Assembly (NCBI RefSeq): GCF_002778285.1
Contig: NZ_NESM01000001.1
Location: 1,010,529 to 1,074,528, forward strand
Origin: Limnohabitans sp. 15K
Lineage (GTDB): Bacteria > Pseudomonadota > Gammaproteobacteria > Burkholderiales > Burkholderiaceae_C
Direction of reading: 5' to 3'
DNA: 64,000 nucleotides
Part shown: positions 25,830-34,492 of the stretch, in pieces
Position numbering within the stretch: position 1 is the stretch's first letter
Layout of the letters: each line of letters starts with the position of its first letter
The notes under the pieces: generated by a model
Seen by the model: only the letters and a program-made list of their open reading frames with translations
Database searches by the model: none
Told to the model about the DNA's origin: nothing
Position numbers and translations under genes: made by a program

Positions 25830-26819
25830 TCAATCGGCTGAAATTTGTTTGGAACGGATCACGTTGCCCCAACGCGGGTAGTCTTTGGCCACCAAGGCGC
25901 CCAATTCAGCGGGGGTGGATGTGCTGGCATCCATGCCCGAACGTGCCAGCAGTTCCTTGACGTCGTTTTGGCGGATGATCGCCGAGATTTCGGTGTTCAA
26001 CCGGGTCACCACAGCGGGTGGGGTTTTGCTGGGCGCATAAAACGCGTACCAAAGGTCCACGTCAATGCGCTGGATGCCGACTTCGGCAAAGGTCGGTACA
26101 TCGGCTGCCACGGGATGGCGTTTTTGGCTGCCCACCGCGAGTGCCACCAAGCGACCGTTTTTCACAAAACCGGCGGCCACATGCACAGGCAAAAATCCAG
26201 CCTGCACTTCACCAGCCAACAAGTCTTGCGTGTAACCCGCGGTGCCCCGGTAAGGCACATGCAACATGAAAGTCTCGGTCTCGAGTTTGAACAACTCCAT
26301 GGCCATGTGGTGGGGCGTGCCCACACCGGGTGAGCCAAAGTTCAAACGTCCCGGCTGGGCTTTGGCCATGCGGACCAAATCGCTGGCCGATTTGATGCCT
26401 GTTTTGGGATGGGCCACCAGCATCAAGGTGCCGTAGGCTGTCATGCCCACCGGCGCAAAGTCGGTGACCGGGTTGTAGCTGCTCTTGGCAGTCATTTGTG
26501 TGGCCATCAGCATGGTGTTGGCCGTGATCAACAAAGTGTGGCCATCGGGTGCCGACTTGGCCACCGCGTCAGAGCCGATGTTGCCACTGGCGCCCGCTTG
26601 GTTTTGCACCACCACCGGTTGGCCCAAACGCTCACTCAGGCGCGGCGCCACGGCACGGGCTATCGTGTCCATGCCCGTGCCAGGCGTGAAAGGCACGATG
26701 ATTTTGATGGGCTGGTTGGGGTATGGCGCAGTTGTCTGGGCTAGCGGCGTGCCCATGAGCACAAAAGCCGTCAAACCAGCCAGCCATGTTCGGCCAAGGC
26801 GAAATGAAGGGAATGTCAT
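25830..26819 (-). CDS. Bug-family periplasmic solute receptor
   Basis: The 329-residue TctC-like receptor has a signal sequence FRLGRTWLAGLTAFVLMGTP ending near LAQT, then YPNQPIKIIVPFTPGTGMD, QNQAGASGNIGSDAVAK, VPYRGTAGYTQDLLAGE. GGAGA precedes ATG 26819. It sits between the GNAT and monooxygenase genes with 15-bp and 23-bp gaps, inside the large minus-strand series. Ligand unknown. Confidence 0.93.
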   Translation of the reverse strand: MTFPSFRLGRTWLAGLTAFVLMGTPLAQTTAPYPNQPIKIIVPFTPGTGMDTIARAVAPRLSERLGQPVVVQNQAGASGNIGSDAVAKSAPDGHTLLITANTMLMATQMTAKSSYNPVTDFAPVGMTAYGTLMLVAHPKTGIKSASDLVRMAKAQPGRLNFGSPGVGTPHHMAMELFKLETETFMLHVPYRGTAGYTQDLLAGEVQAGFLPVHVAAGFVKNGRLVALAVGSQKRHPVAADVPTFAEVGIQRIDVDLWYAFYAPSKTPPAVVTRLNTEISAIIRQNDVKELLARSGMDASTSTPAELGALVAKDYPRWGNVIRSKQISAD

Positions 26820-26834
26820 CGAAATCTCCAGTCG

Positions 26835-27326
26835 TTAATTTTTCAGGTCCAAGGCCCAATACTGCCCCACCAAATCGTGTCCAAACGAATGGTGATTCTC
26901 TTCGGACAACAACACAAAACCGGTGGTTTGGTAGATGTGCTTGGCCGCGTGCAGGATATCGTTGGTCCACAAACTCAATTTTTGATAGCCCCGAGCTTTG
27001 GCAAACAAGATGCATTCTTGGGTCAAGCGCCGACCCAAACCGCTACCGCGCATCTCAGGCTCTACGTACAGCAAGCGGAGCTTGGCCTCAGTGTCTGAGA
27101 CTTTGACCAAGAATACCGATCCCACCACCTGCCCATCACACTCTGCGATCCAAGCATTTTCATGGACTGGATCGAAGCTTTTGACAAACTGCGCGGCAAT
27201 CTCGGCCACCAGGGCCTCGAACGTGCCATCCCAACCGTATTCCTGCGCGTACAGAATGCCTTGTCGGTGCGCCACCCAGCCAATGTCACCGACCTGCAGA
27301 CCACGCAAAGCTATGTTTGGCGTCAT
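26835..27326 (-). CDS. GNAT-family N-acetyltransferase
   Basis: The 163-residue GCN5-related acetyltransferase has the acetyl-CoA-binding motif VEPEMRGSGLGRRLTQECI (residues about 91-109; R/Q-x-x-G-x-G/A type) and an aromatic C-terminal strand KLSLWTNDILHAAKHIYQTT. The substrate is unknown: an amine product of the pathway, or a protein. Its start overlaps the stop of the lyase gene by 4 bases (ATGA), with GGAGAAAAG as ribosome site, so it belongs to the operon. Confidence 0.88.
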   Translation of the reverse strand: MTPNIALRGLQVGDIGWVAHRQGILYAQEYGWDGTFEALVAEIAAQFVKSFDPVHENAWIAECDGQVVGSVFLVKVSDTEAKLRLLYVEPEMRGSGLGRRLTQECILFAKARGYQKLSLWTNDILHAAKHIYQTTGFVLLSEENHHSFGHDLVGQYWALDLKN

Positions 27327-28219
27327 CCCTTTTCTCCGCTTTCGTAGCGCTGACCCAGCGCCAGCAGCTGCGGGGTTTCAATCACCGCATTCAGGCCATC
27401 GAAATCCAGCATTTTTTCTTGCCAGGGCCGCGTGGTCTGGTGCGTGTGCAAACTGGCGTAATAGCCTTGCAGCGTGTGCAGCACCGCCCGCGCCGTGCCG
27501 CCCGGGAAAATCACGATCTTGAAACCGCGCTCACCCAGCTCGGCCGCGCTTTGCACCGGCGTCTTGCCACCTTCGACCATGTTGGCCAGCAGTGGCACGC
27601 GCTTGGCGAACTGGGTGCAGGCGCGGTTCATCTGTTCATCGGATCTTAGCGCTTCAATGAACAGCGCATCCACACCGCATTCCAAATAGCGCTCGGCCCG
27701 CTCGAGTGCGGCGTCCAAACCCTCCACGGCCACCGCATCGGTGCGCGCCAGAATCAAGGTGTTCTTGTCGTGGCGGGCGTCCAAGGCTGCACGCAGCTTG
27801 CCCTGCATCTCCGCCACCGGCACCACGCCCTTGCCGTCCAGATGGCCGCAGCGTTTGGGGAAAGTCTGGTCTTCGATCTGGATCATCGCGGCCCCGGCGC
27901 GCTCAAAGTCGCGCACGGTGCGCTGGGTGTTGAGCGCGTTGCCAAAGCCGGTGTCGGCGTCGACGATGACTGGGATGTTCACCCGGTCGGTGATGTGGGC
28001 CAGGGTCTGCGCCACTTCGGTGGCGGTGGTCAGACCGATGTCGGAGCGGCCCAGGCGGGTGTAAGCGATGGATGCGCCCGACAGGTAAACGGCTTCAAAA
28101 CCGGCCTGCTGCGCCACCAGTGCGGTGAGCGCGTCGTACACGCCGGGCGCCAGCAGGGCCTGAGGTTGTTGCAGGCGTTGGGCCAATAGGGATTGGGCCA
28201 AAGTGTGGGGCTGGCTCAT
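27323..28219 (-). CDS. isocitrate lyase/PEP mutase superfamily lyase
   Basis: The 298-residue enzyme belongs to the PEPM/ICL superfamily: VIVDADTGFGN (Mg-binding Asp87/Asp89) and the lyase signature KRCGH at residues 122-126 with catalytic Cys. This signature marks C-C lyases (methylisocitrate lyase, 2,3-dimethylmalate lyase, oxaloacetate decarboxylase) rather than PEP mutase. ATG 28219 overlaps the flavoprotein stop (ATGA); the frame extends to 28312 but that part lies in the neighbour. Because LeuC/LeuD-like hydratase subunits are in the same operon, cleavage of an alkylmalate made by them is plausible. That parallels dimethylmaleate hydratase and dimethylmalate lyase in anaerobic nicotinate breakdown. 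Confidence 0.9.
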   Translation of the reverse strand: MSQPHTLAQSLLAQRLQQPQALLAPGVYDALTALVAQQAGFEAVYLSGASIAYTRLGRSDIGLTTATEVAQTLAHITDRVNIPVIVDADTGFGNALNTQRTVRDFERAGAAMIQIEDQTFPKRCGHLDGKGVVPVAEMQGKLRAALDARHDKNTLILARTDAVAVEGLDAALERAERYLECGVDALFIEALRSDEQMNRACTQFAKRVPLLANMVEGGKTPVQSAAELGERGFKIVIFPGGTARAVLHTLQGYYASLHTHQTTRPWQEKMLDFDGLNAVIETPQLLALGQRYESGEKG

Positions 28220-29616
28220 GGCGTGTCCTTCAAAAGTTGTTGCGCGGTGTGAGCCGCAATGTGGCCGCCAGCGATGGCGCTGAGCAAGCCGTTGCCCGAC
28301 AGATAACCCCAAACCGCCTGGCCCGACACGCCCCGCGCTGCGCCGCCTGCGGCCAGCACATTGGGCAAAGTTGTGCCGTCCTGGCGCAACACGCGGGTGT
28401 GCGCGTCGATGTCCAAACCGCCCTGGGTGTGGAACAAGGCACCAGTGACCTTGATCGCATGGAACGGGGCTTGCAGGGCGCGTTGAAACGTGCGGCCTGT
28501 GGCCGGGTCAATGCCGGGCTGAACAGCGCTCAAAGTGGCTTGCAAAATGTCTGGCGGGCAGCCGATCAGTTGGGCCAAAGCCGCCGCATCGCCCGCGTGC
28601 TGCACTGCGCCTGCGCCTTGCGCCGCCACAAAATCCGGAAAGTCTTGCGCAAAGGCAAGCAGCGCATCGTCAAACACATTCCAAGCCACACCACCCGGCT
28701 GCGCCAGCACATGCACTGCCGCCTCGGAGTAACCCTGGGTTTCGTCATGAAAGCGCTGGCCTTGGGCGTTGATCTGAACGCCGCCTTCCATCATCAAGGC
28801 CCACGAGATCAATGCCCCTTGAGGGATGGCCCAAGAACCGTGGCCCTGGTAAGCACCCAAATCGGCCAGGCGTGCGCCCAGTTGTTGGCCCCAAGCGATG
28901 GCACTCCCGTCGTTGCCCACATGGCCGGCGTAGGTGGCCTCGGCCATCTCGGGCAGCATCTCTTTCACCATGGCCGTGGCCCCGCCAAAACCGTTGCAGG
29001 CGAGCAGCACCGCATCACAACGGATTCGCTCGGTCTGGCCATCGGGCCTGACAAAACCCACACCGTGGATGCGATGCGCATCGTCAGCCCACAACTCGGT
29101 GACCTGCGCCTGCGTCAGCACCACCACGCCTGCGGCGTCGGCCGCTGCTTGCAGGCGGCTCATCAGACCCGCACCGGTTTTTTCGGGCACGGCGTGCATG
29201 CGGTGGGCGCTGTGGCCGGGGTACAAAAAGTTGTCCAGCACCTGCCAGGGCAGGCCGTGGTGATTAGCCAGCGCGTCCATGGCGGGGCCGATGTGTTGGG
29301 CATAGGCTTGCACCAAATGCGGCGCGGCTTGACCGTGGGCCTTGGCCTGAATGTCAGCCGCAAACTGCGCCACGCTGTCGGTGATGCCTTGAGCCTGTTG
29401 GGCTTGCGTACCAGGCGCAGGCACAAAGCCCGACGACAAAGCGGTAGAACCTGCTGCAAACGCATCGCGCTCCAGCACCACACAGTCCACACCCAGCCTG
29501 TGCAAAGCCAGCGCAGCCGTGAGGCCACATGCGCCAGCGCCCACGATAACCACCGGTGTGTGGTCATCGGCTTGCAAATCAGCAGCCTGGCGAACTTGCG
29601 GCAGCGGCGCGTTCAC
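28216..29616 (-). CDS. FAD-binding dehydrogenase (fumarate-reductase/ketosteroid-dehydrogenase-like flavoprotein)
   Basis: The 466-residue flavoprotein has VVIVGAGACGLTAALALHRL (FAD-binding, residues about 22-41), GSTALSSGFVPAPGT and the C-terminal LAAGGAARGVSGQAVWGYLS, which match the FAD_binding_2 (fumarate reductase/3-ketosteroid dehydrogenase) fold. Cytoplasmic; no signal peptide. It may saturate or desaturate a C=C bond next to a carbonyl. Start GTG 29616 lies 4 bases after the isochorismatase-family stop. No obvious strong ribosome site, so translation may depend on coupling. Confidence 0.87.
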   Translation of the reverse strand: MNAPLPQVRQAADLQADDHTPVVIVGAGACGLTAALALHRLGVDCVVLERDAFAAGSTALSSGFVPAPGTQAQQAQGITDSVAQFAADIQAKAHGQAAPHLVQAYAQHIGPAMDALANHHGLPWQVLDNFLYPGHSAHRMHAVPEKTGAGLMSRLQAAADAAGVVVLTQAQVTELWADDAHRIHGVGFVRPDGQTERIRCDAVLLACNGFGGATAMVKEMLPEMAEATYAGHVGNDGSAIAWGQQLGARLADLGAYQGHGSWAIPQGALISWALMMEGGVQINAQGQRFHDETQGYSEAAVHVLAQPGGVAWNVFDDALLAFAQDFPDFVAAQGAGAVQHAGDAAALAQLIGCPPDILQATLSAVQPGIDPATGRTFQRALQAPFHAIKVTGALFHTQGGLDIDAHTRVLRQDGTTLPNVLAAGGAARGVSGQAVWGYLSGNGLLSAIAGGHIAAHTAQQLLKDTP

Positions 29617-29620
29617 GGGT

Positions 29621-30223
29621 TCAGCCCAGTTGTTTCAAAAAGGTGGCGCTGTCCGTGACCTCTGCTACCGAGCCCATGTCGGCCAAAGCCGCCTGGTGTG
29701 CAGCGTCGCTGAAGGCGGCGCAACCGTCGGACAACACAATGGCGTGGTAATCGCGCACATGTGCGTCGCGCACCGTGCTGGCCACACCACCGTTGGTGAC
29801 GATGCCACACACCACCAGGGTGTCGATGCCCGATTTTTTGAGCACCCAATCGAGCTGCGTGTTGAAGAAAGCCGAATACGCGACCTTGAACACCGACACA
29901 TCGACCAGCGGTGCGAGCAGGTCCACATTGGCCTGGCCCCGGCTGCCGGGTGCGAAGTCGCCTTGGCGCAAAAACGGGCGACGCTCTTTGAGGTGCGCCG
30001 AAATCATGGGCTCACCCTCCGCGTTGGGCCACAGCGTGAACAAACTGGCCGTGACCAAGCCGCCATGGGCCTTGATGGCACGCGCCACCGGGGCCATGCG
30101 CTCGGGCAGTTTGACGGCCTCGGCGCTCAAGGTGTTGCCCCGGGCATAAGCGCCGTCGGGTGCCAAAAAATCGTTTTGCAGGTCCACAATGACCATGCCC
30201 AGTTTGGCCTTCTTTAAGTTCAT
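29621..30223 (-). CDS. isochorismatase-family cysteine hydrolase
   Basis: The 200-residue enzyme shows the catalytic triad Asp14 (MVIVDLQNDF), Lys113 (FKVAYSAFF) and Cys139 (VVCGIVTNGGVAST). The family includes N-carbamoylsarcosine amidohydrolase, maleamate amidohydrolase, nicotinamidase and biuret hydrolase, all amide-cleaving. Placed next to hydantoinase/oxoprolinase subunits A and B, it probably hydrolyses the ring-opened amide or carbamoyl product. Its start overlaps the hyuA stop (ATGA), and GGAG lies upstream. Confidence 0.92.
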   Translation of the reverse strand: MNLKKAKLGMVIVDLQNDFLAPDGAYARGNTLSAEAVKLPERMAPVARAIKAHGGLVTASLFTLWPNAEGEPMISAHLKERRPFLRQGDFAPGSRGQANVDLLAPLVDVSVFKVAYSAFFNTQLDWVLKKSGIDTLVVCGIVTNGGVASTVRDAHVRDYHAIVLSDGCAAFSDAAHQAALADMGSVAEVTDSATFLKQLG

Positions 30224-32292
30224 GCTGTGCGCTCCACCAAGAGGTTGCCGAGTTTGTCGACCCGACCTTCAAAGCCGGGCTCCAGCCACACCGTCGTATC
30301 GGGCTGCTCCAAAATCGCCGGGCCTTGCACCACAGTGCCCACGGGCAGGCTCAGGCGCTCATAGCGCTGCGCGGTCCACCACTGGCCTTGGTGGTAAACC
30401 TGCTGCTCGCCCACCGGGGCCGTGCGGCCTTCGCCTTGCGGCGCCAGCACTGCCAAATCGAACTTGGGACGCCGCCCAATGCGGGCGTAACGCAGGTTCA
30501 TCACGCGGATCACCGGGCCTTGCAGGACGCGGCCAAAGGCGTGTTGGTACGCCGACTCAAACGCCGCCAGCAAGCCCGCCGCGTTCAAAGCTTCGCGCTT
30601 CAGGGGCACTTGCAGGGTATGGGTCTGGCCCATGTAGAGCATGTCAAAGCTGATGACCTCGTCCACGCGCACAAAGTTCACACCGGCAGAATCCAGGCGC
30701 ACCTGGCAAGCCTCGGCCAGCGCATCCACGCGCTGCAACAAAGCAGGCCAAGCCACATTGGCCAAGGCGACGTTGAGGGTTTGCACCGCGTCGTGGCGCA
30801 TGTCGGCCATGACGCAACCCAATGCAGACGTCACGCCCGGGTAACGCGGCACGATGCCGGTGGTCACGCCCACCTCTCGCATCATGGCGCAGACATGCAG
30901 GCCGCCGCCGCCACCAAAGGGCATGTAGGCAAATTGGCGCGGATCGTGCCCACGCTCAATCGACACCACGCGGATCGCGCCGGCCATGCGGGCATTGGCC
31001 ACCGTCAAAATCGCTTCGGCCGCCGCCAGCGCCGTCAAACCCAAAGGCTCGGCCACATGCTGGGCAATCGCTGTTTCGGACAAGCCCGAATCGAGCTTTT
31101 GCAACAAACCGCCGCCCAAAGGCCGGTCGGCCGCGATGCGACCCAGCAGCACATTGGCATCGGTCACCGTGGGGCGGGTGTTGCCGCGCCCATAACAGGC
31201 CGGGCCGGGAATGCTGCCAGCCGACTCAGGGCCGACTTGCAGCATGCCGCCGGCATCGACCGAGGCGATCGAGCCGCCACCGGCACCGATGGTCTCGATC
31301 TGGATCATGGGCGAGCGCACCACCAGGCCAAACTCAATCGAGGTTTGCGCGGCGAGGGCCGCTTCACCCCCAGCCACCAGCGACACGTCAAACGAAGTGC
31401 CGCCGATGTCGCCGGTGATGACGTTTTCAAAACCCGAAGCGCGGGCAATTTCGGCGCAAGCCATCACGCCTGCAGCAGGCCCGGATAGCGCGGTGCGCAC
31501 CGGCACATCACAAGCGGTCTGGCGCGACATCACGCCGCCATTGCTTTGCACGATCAACAATTCGCCGCCAAATCCCTGGGCGCGCAGGTCGCCATCGAGG
31601 CGCTGCAAATAGCTGCCCACCACAGGCTGCAAAGCAGCATTCAGGGTGGCCGTAGAGCAGCGCTCGAACTCACGAATCTCGGGCAGCACTTCGCTGGCGG
31701 CCGTCACATAGCTGTTGGGCCAGATCTCGCGCACGGCGGCCACGGCGGCTTGTTCGTTGCAGGGGTTGGCATAGGCGTGCACAAAGAACACACACACCGC
31801 TTCGCAGCCTTCGGCCAGCAGGGCGCGGGCTTGTTCGCGCACTTGATCCAAATCGACTGGCGTGTGCAACTGACCATCGGCCAGCACACGCTCGTCTACT
31901 TCCAGACGCCAGGCGCGGGGCACCACGGGCGTGTAGCTGCCGCGCAGGCCCCAGGTTTGTGGGCGGTCGCGGCGGCGCATCTCCAGCACATCGCGGAATC
32001 CGCGTGTGGTGATGATGCCGGTGCGGGCGATCTTGCGCTCCAGCAAAGCGTTGGTTCCCACTGTCGTGCCGTGCACGATGGTGGCAATCTCTTTGGCGCC
32101 ATCGGCCCCGGTGTTGCCGGTCACTTTGGCGATGCCGTTCATGAAACCGCGGGCTTCTTCACCCCGGGTCGACGGCACTTTGACGATGCGGGCCTGGCCG
32201 GTTTTTTCGTCCAGCACAAACAGGTCGGTAAACGTACCGCCCACGTCCACACCCACCACCCAATGCGGCTGATTCACTGCTGCCTCGCTCAT
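30220..32292 (-). CDS. hyuA: hydantoinase/oxoprolinase family subunit A (ATP-dependent)
   Basis: The 690-residue HyuA-type subunit carries an N-terminal ATPase-fold domain with GVDVGGTFTDLFVLDEKTGQ (residues about 14-33) and a second part containing GDIGGTSFDVSLV. Together with subunit B it opens five-membered cyclic amides (N-methylhydantoin, 5-oxoproline, hydantoins) or, in acetone-carboxylase relatives, carboxylates ketones. ATG 32292 overlaps the hyuB stop (ATGA). The isochorismatase-family gene directly downstream supports cyclic amide or imide hydrolysis rather than carboxylation. Confidence 0.93.
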   Translation of the reverse strand: MSEAAVNQPHWVVGVDVGGTFTDLFVLDEKTGQARIVKVPSTRGEEARGFMNGIAKVTGNTGADGAKEIATIVHGTTVGTNALLERKIARTGIITTRGFRDVLEMRRRDRPQTWGLRGSYTPVVPRAWRLEVDERVLADGQLHTPVDLDQVREQARALLAEGCEAVCVFFVHAYANPCNEQAAVAAVREIWPNSYVTAASEVLPEIREFERCSTATLNAALQPVVGSYLQRLDGDLRAQGFGGELLIVQSNGGVMSRQTACDVPVRTALSGPAAGVMACAEIARASGFENVITGDIGGTSFDVSLVAGGEAALAAQTSIEFGLVVRSPMIQIETIGAGGGSIASVDAGGMLQVGPESAGSIPGPACYGRGNTRPTVTDANVLLGRIAADRPLGGGLLQKLDSGLSETAIAQHVAEPLGLTALAAAEAILTVANARMAGAIRVVSIERGHDPRQFAYMPFGGGGGLHVCAMMREVGVTTGIVPRYPGVTSALGCVMADMRHDAVQTLNVALANVAWPALLQRVDALAEACQVRLDSAGVNFVRVDEVISFDMLYMGQTHTLQVPLKREALNAAGLLAAFESAYQHAFGRVLQGPVIRVMNLRYARIGRRPKFDLAVLAPQGEGRTAPVGEQQVYHQGQWWTAQRYERLSLPVGTVVQGPAILEQPDTTVWLEPGFEGRVDKLGNLLVERTA

Positions 32293-33992
32293 GCTTGTTC
32301 CTTGGTGTAACCCAGTGCGCTGTCTTTGGCACGGTCTTGTTCCGATCGCTCAGCGGGCGATCCCCAGCCGCCGCCGCCCGGGGTTTGCAGGCGCACGCGG
32401 TCGCCTTTTTTGAGGTGAATGCCCAGCATCTTGGAGACCATGGGTGGGGTCTTCCACTCGCCGTTTTGGCAGTACTCAAACACATTGGGCAGCGCAGGCT
32501 GGCCGCCATGAATGCCCTTGGGCGCAGACTTGCCGCGCTCGCCAAAGATGAAAGCCTCGGCGCTGTCTTCGAGCAATTCGATCTCGTAGATCGCGCCCAA
32601 GCCACCCCGGTGCTGGCCATCGCCCCCCGAGCCGGGGCGCAAGGCCCATTGCGTGAAGCGCACCGGATAGGCCGCTTCCAAAATTTCCATCGGCGGAATC
32701 GTGGCCGTCGAGATTGGCGCGTTGCCGTGCGACAAACCGTCGCCATCCGAATGGCCGCCGTGACCACCGCCAAAGAAGCTGAACATCACCCAGCGCTGAC
32801 CCTTGCGTTTTTCATCGGTGCGGTGCCCGGCAATCGACAAAGCGTTGATGGTGCCGTAAGCATGGGCCACCGCCCGCTGCGGATCGGCCAGGGCCGTGGC
32901 GCTGAAGATCACGTCGATCATGCGCAAAATGGTTTCGGTGTAACCACCCACCGGGCGCGGGCGCGAGGCGCTGATGACCAGACCATCGGGGATCACAAAG
33001 TCCACCGCATCCAGCACACCCGCGTTAGCGGGCACATCGGGGAACACATGCTTCAAAGCCACATAACAAGCGGCCACCGCTGTGGCGCGCGAGATGTTCA
33101 CCGGCCCGGCGCATTGCGCTGAGGTGCGCGAAAAGTCCAGCGTCAGCCGATCGCCAGCCACCGTCATGTCGAGCGCAATGGTGAGCAGCTCGTCTTTCAC
33201 ACCGTCGTTGTCGAGCACGTCTTCAAAGCTGTAGCGGCCATTGGGCAGGCTGGTGATGTGAGAGCGCATCAAACGCACAGCGCGTGTGCGCAGCTCCACA
33301 AGGGCTTGCGCCACTTTGGCGTCACCGTATTCATCGAGCAGGCCATCCAGGCGGCGCGCACCCAATTCAAGCGCGGCCAACTGGCCGTTCAGGTCGCCCC
33401 ACAGGCTGTCGGGCAAGCGGGTGTTGGCGCGCAAGATGGCCAACACATCGTCATCGAGCACGCCGCCGCGCAAGATGCGCACCGGCGGGATCTGCACCGC
33501 TTCTTGCCAGCACTCGGTCGCTGCCGGGTTGTAGTTGCCAGGCACCGCACCGCCCACGTCGTGCCAATGCGCGGCCGAGGCCAAAAAGCAATAGAGCTGG
33601 CCGTTGCGAAAGCAGGGCTTGACCAGCTTGAAGTCGTTGGCGTGCGTGCCGCCTTCGTAGGGGTCGTTGAACAGCCACACATCGCCAGGCTGCATGCCAC
33701 CCCGCTCAGCGGCCACGCGCATGGCGGCGCGAACGGCAAACGCCATGGCCCCTACAAACACCGGCAAGCCCGACTTGCCCTGGATCAGGGTGTCGCCGGT
33801 GATGGCGTCATACAAGCCGTGGCAAGCATCGTGCGCCTCGGCAATGATGGGGTTGAACGCGCTGCGGTACAGCGTGGCGTCCATCTCGTCGGCGATTTGT
33901 TCGAGCCGGCCGCGCAGGACGGCCAAAGTCACCGGGTCCATGACCAGGTCCATGGCGGCGGGTGTTTGAGAAGCTGAAACCATCGGGTTCAT
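32289..33992 (-). CDS. hyuB: hydantoinase/oxoprolinase family subunit B
   Basis: The 567-residue HyuB-type subunit begins DPVTLAVLRGRLEQIADEMD (about residue 18 on), typical of this family, and contains KSGLPVFVGAM, DVWLFNDPYEGGTHANDFKL (metal-binding HxND) and a glycine-rich end LQTPGGGGWGSP. It forms a heteromer with subunit A. ATG 33992 overlaps the LeuD-like stop (ATGA); the longer frame reaching 34073 lies in that gene. The order B then A with LeuC/LeuD upstream is unusual. Confidence 0.93.
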   Translation of the reverse strand: MNPMVSASQTPAAMDLVMDPVTLAVLRGRLEQIADEMDATLYRSAFNPIIAEAHDACHGLYDAITGDTLIQGKSGLPVFVGAMAFAVRAAMRVAAERGGMQPGDVWLFNDPYEGGTHANDFKLVKPCFRNGQLYCFLASAAHWHDVGGAVPGNYNPAATECWQEAVQIPPVRILRGGVLDDDVLAILRANTRLPDSLWGDLNGQLAALELGARRLDGLLDEYGDAKVAQALVELRTRAVRLMRSHITSLPNGRYSFEDVLDNDGVKDELLTIALDMTVAGDRLTLDFSRTSAQCAGPVNISRATAVAACYVALKHVFPDVPANAGVLDAVDFVIPDGLVISASRPRPVGGYTETILRMIDVIFSATALADPQRAVAHAYGTINALSIAGHRTDEKRKGQRWVMFSFFGGGHGGHSDGDGLSHGNAPISTATIPPMEILEAAYPVRFTQWALRPGSGGDGQHRGGLGAIYEIELLEDSAEAFIFGERGKSAPKGIHGGQPALPNVFEYCQNGEWKTPPMVSKMLGIHLKKGDRVRLQTPGGGGWGSPAERSEQDRAKDSALGYTKEQA

Positions 33993-34492
33993 CCTTGTTG
34001 TTTTTGTTTGAGCAGGGGCAGCAAACCGCCTGCATCGACCATGTCCATCAAAAAGCTGGGAATCGGTGCACACGCCAAAACCTGGCCGTTGGCACGGATC
34101 ACCTGCGGCATATCGCCCTCAAAGTGCAATGCCACACGCTCGCCTTCTTCGATCTTGTCGGCCTCAGGGCAGGTCAGCAGCAACAGGCCCAGGTTGAAAG
34201 CGTTACGGAAATAAAGGCCACTGTAAGAAGGCGCGATCACCGCCGCCAGACCCAAGTGCCGCAACACGCCTGCGGCTTGTTCGCGTGAAGAGCCGATGCC
34301 AAAGTTGGCCCCGGCCACGATCACATCGCCCTCTTTCACACCCGAAGCGAAGTCACTGCGCACCGCCTCCAGGCAATGCCAGCCGATCACTTCCAGACCG
34401 TGCTTCATGTACGCACCGGGGGCCAGCGCATCGGTGTCCACATCGGCACCCACACGCCAAACGCGTGCGTTTTGGAAACTGCGCTTGTTCAT
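33989..34492 (-). CDS. LeuD-like small subunit of an aconitase-family hydratase
   Basis: The 167-residue swivel-domain subunit has VGADVDTDALAPGAYMKHGL, the substrate-loop motif GANFGIGSSREQAAGVLRHL and AVIAPSYSGLYFRNAFNLGL. It resembles 3-isopropylmalate dehydratase/homoaconitase small subunits of the short, archaeal-like class (DTDALAPG). ATG 34492 overlaps the large-subunit stop (ATGA). In a catabolic operon with no leuA or leuB, a role in leucine synthesis is unlikely; maleate hydratase or dimethylmaleate-hydratase-like activity fits better. Confidence 0.9.
   Translation of the reverse strand: MNKRSFQNARVWRVGADVDTDALAPGAYMKHGLEVIGWHCLEAVRSDFASGVKEGDVIVAGANFGIGSSREQAAGVLRHLGLAAVIAPSYSGLYFRNAFNLGLLLLTCPEADKIEEGERVALHFEGDMPQVIRANGQVLACAPIPSFLMDMVDAGGLLPLLKQKQQG

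Noticed and set aside
28237-29658. Plus-strand 473-codon frame opposite the flavoprotein
   Set aside because: Shadow frame; the minus-strand FAD motifs are decisive.
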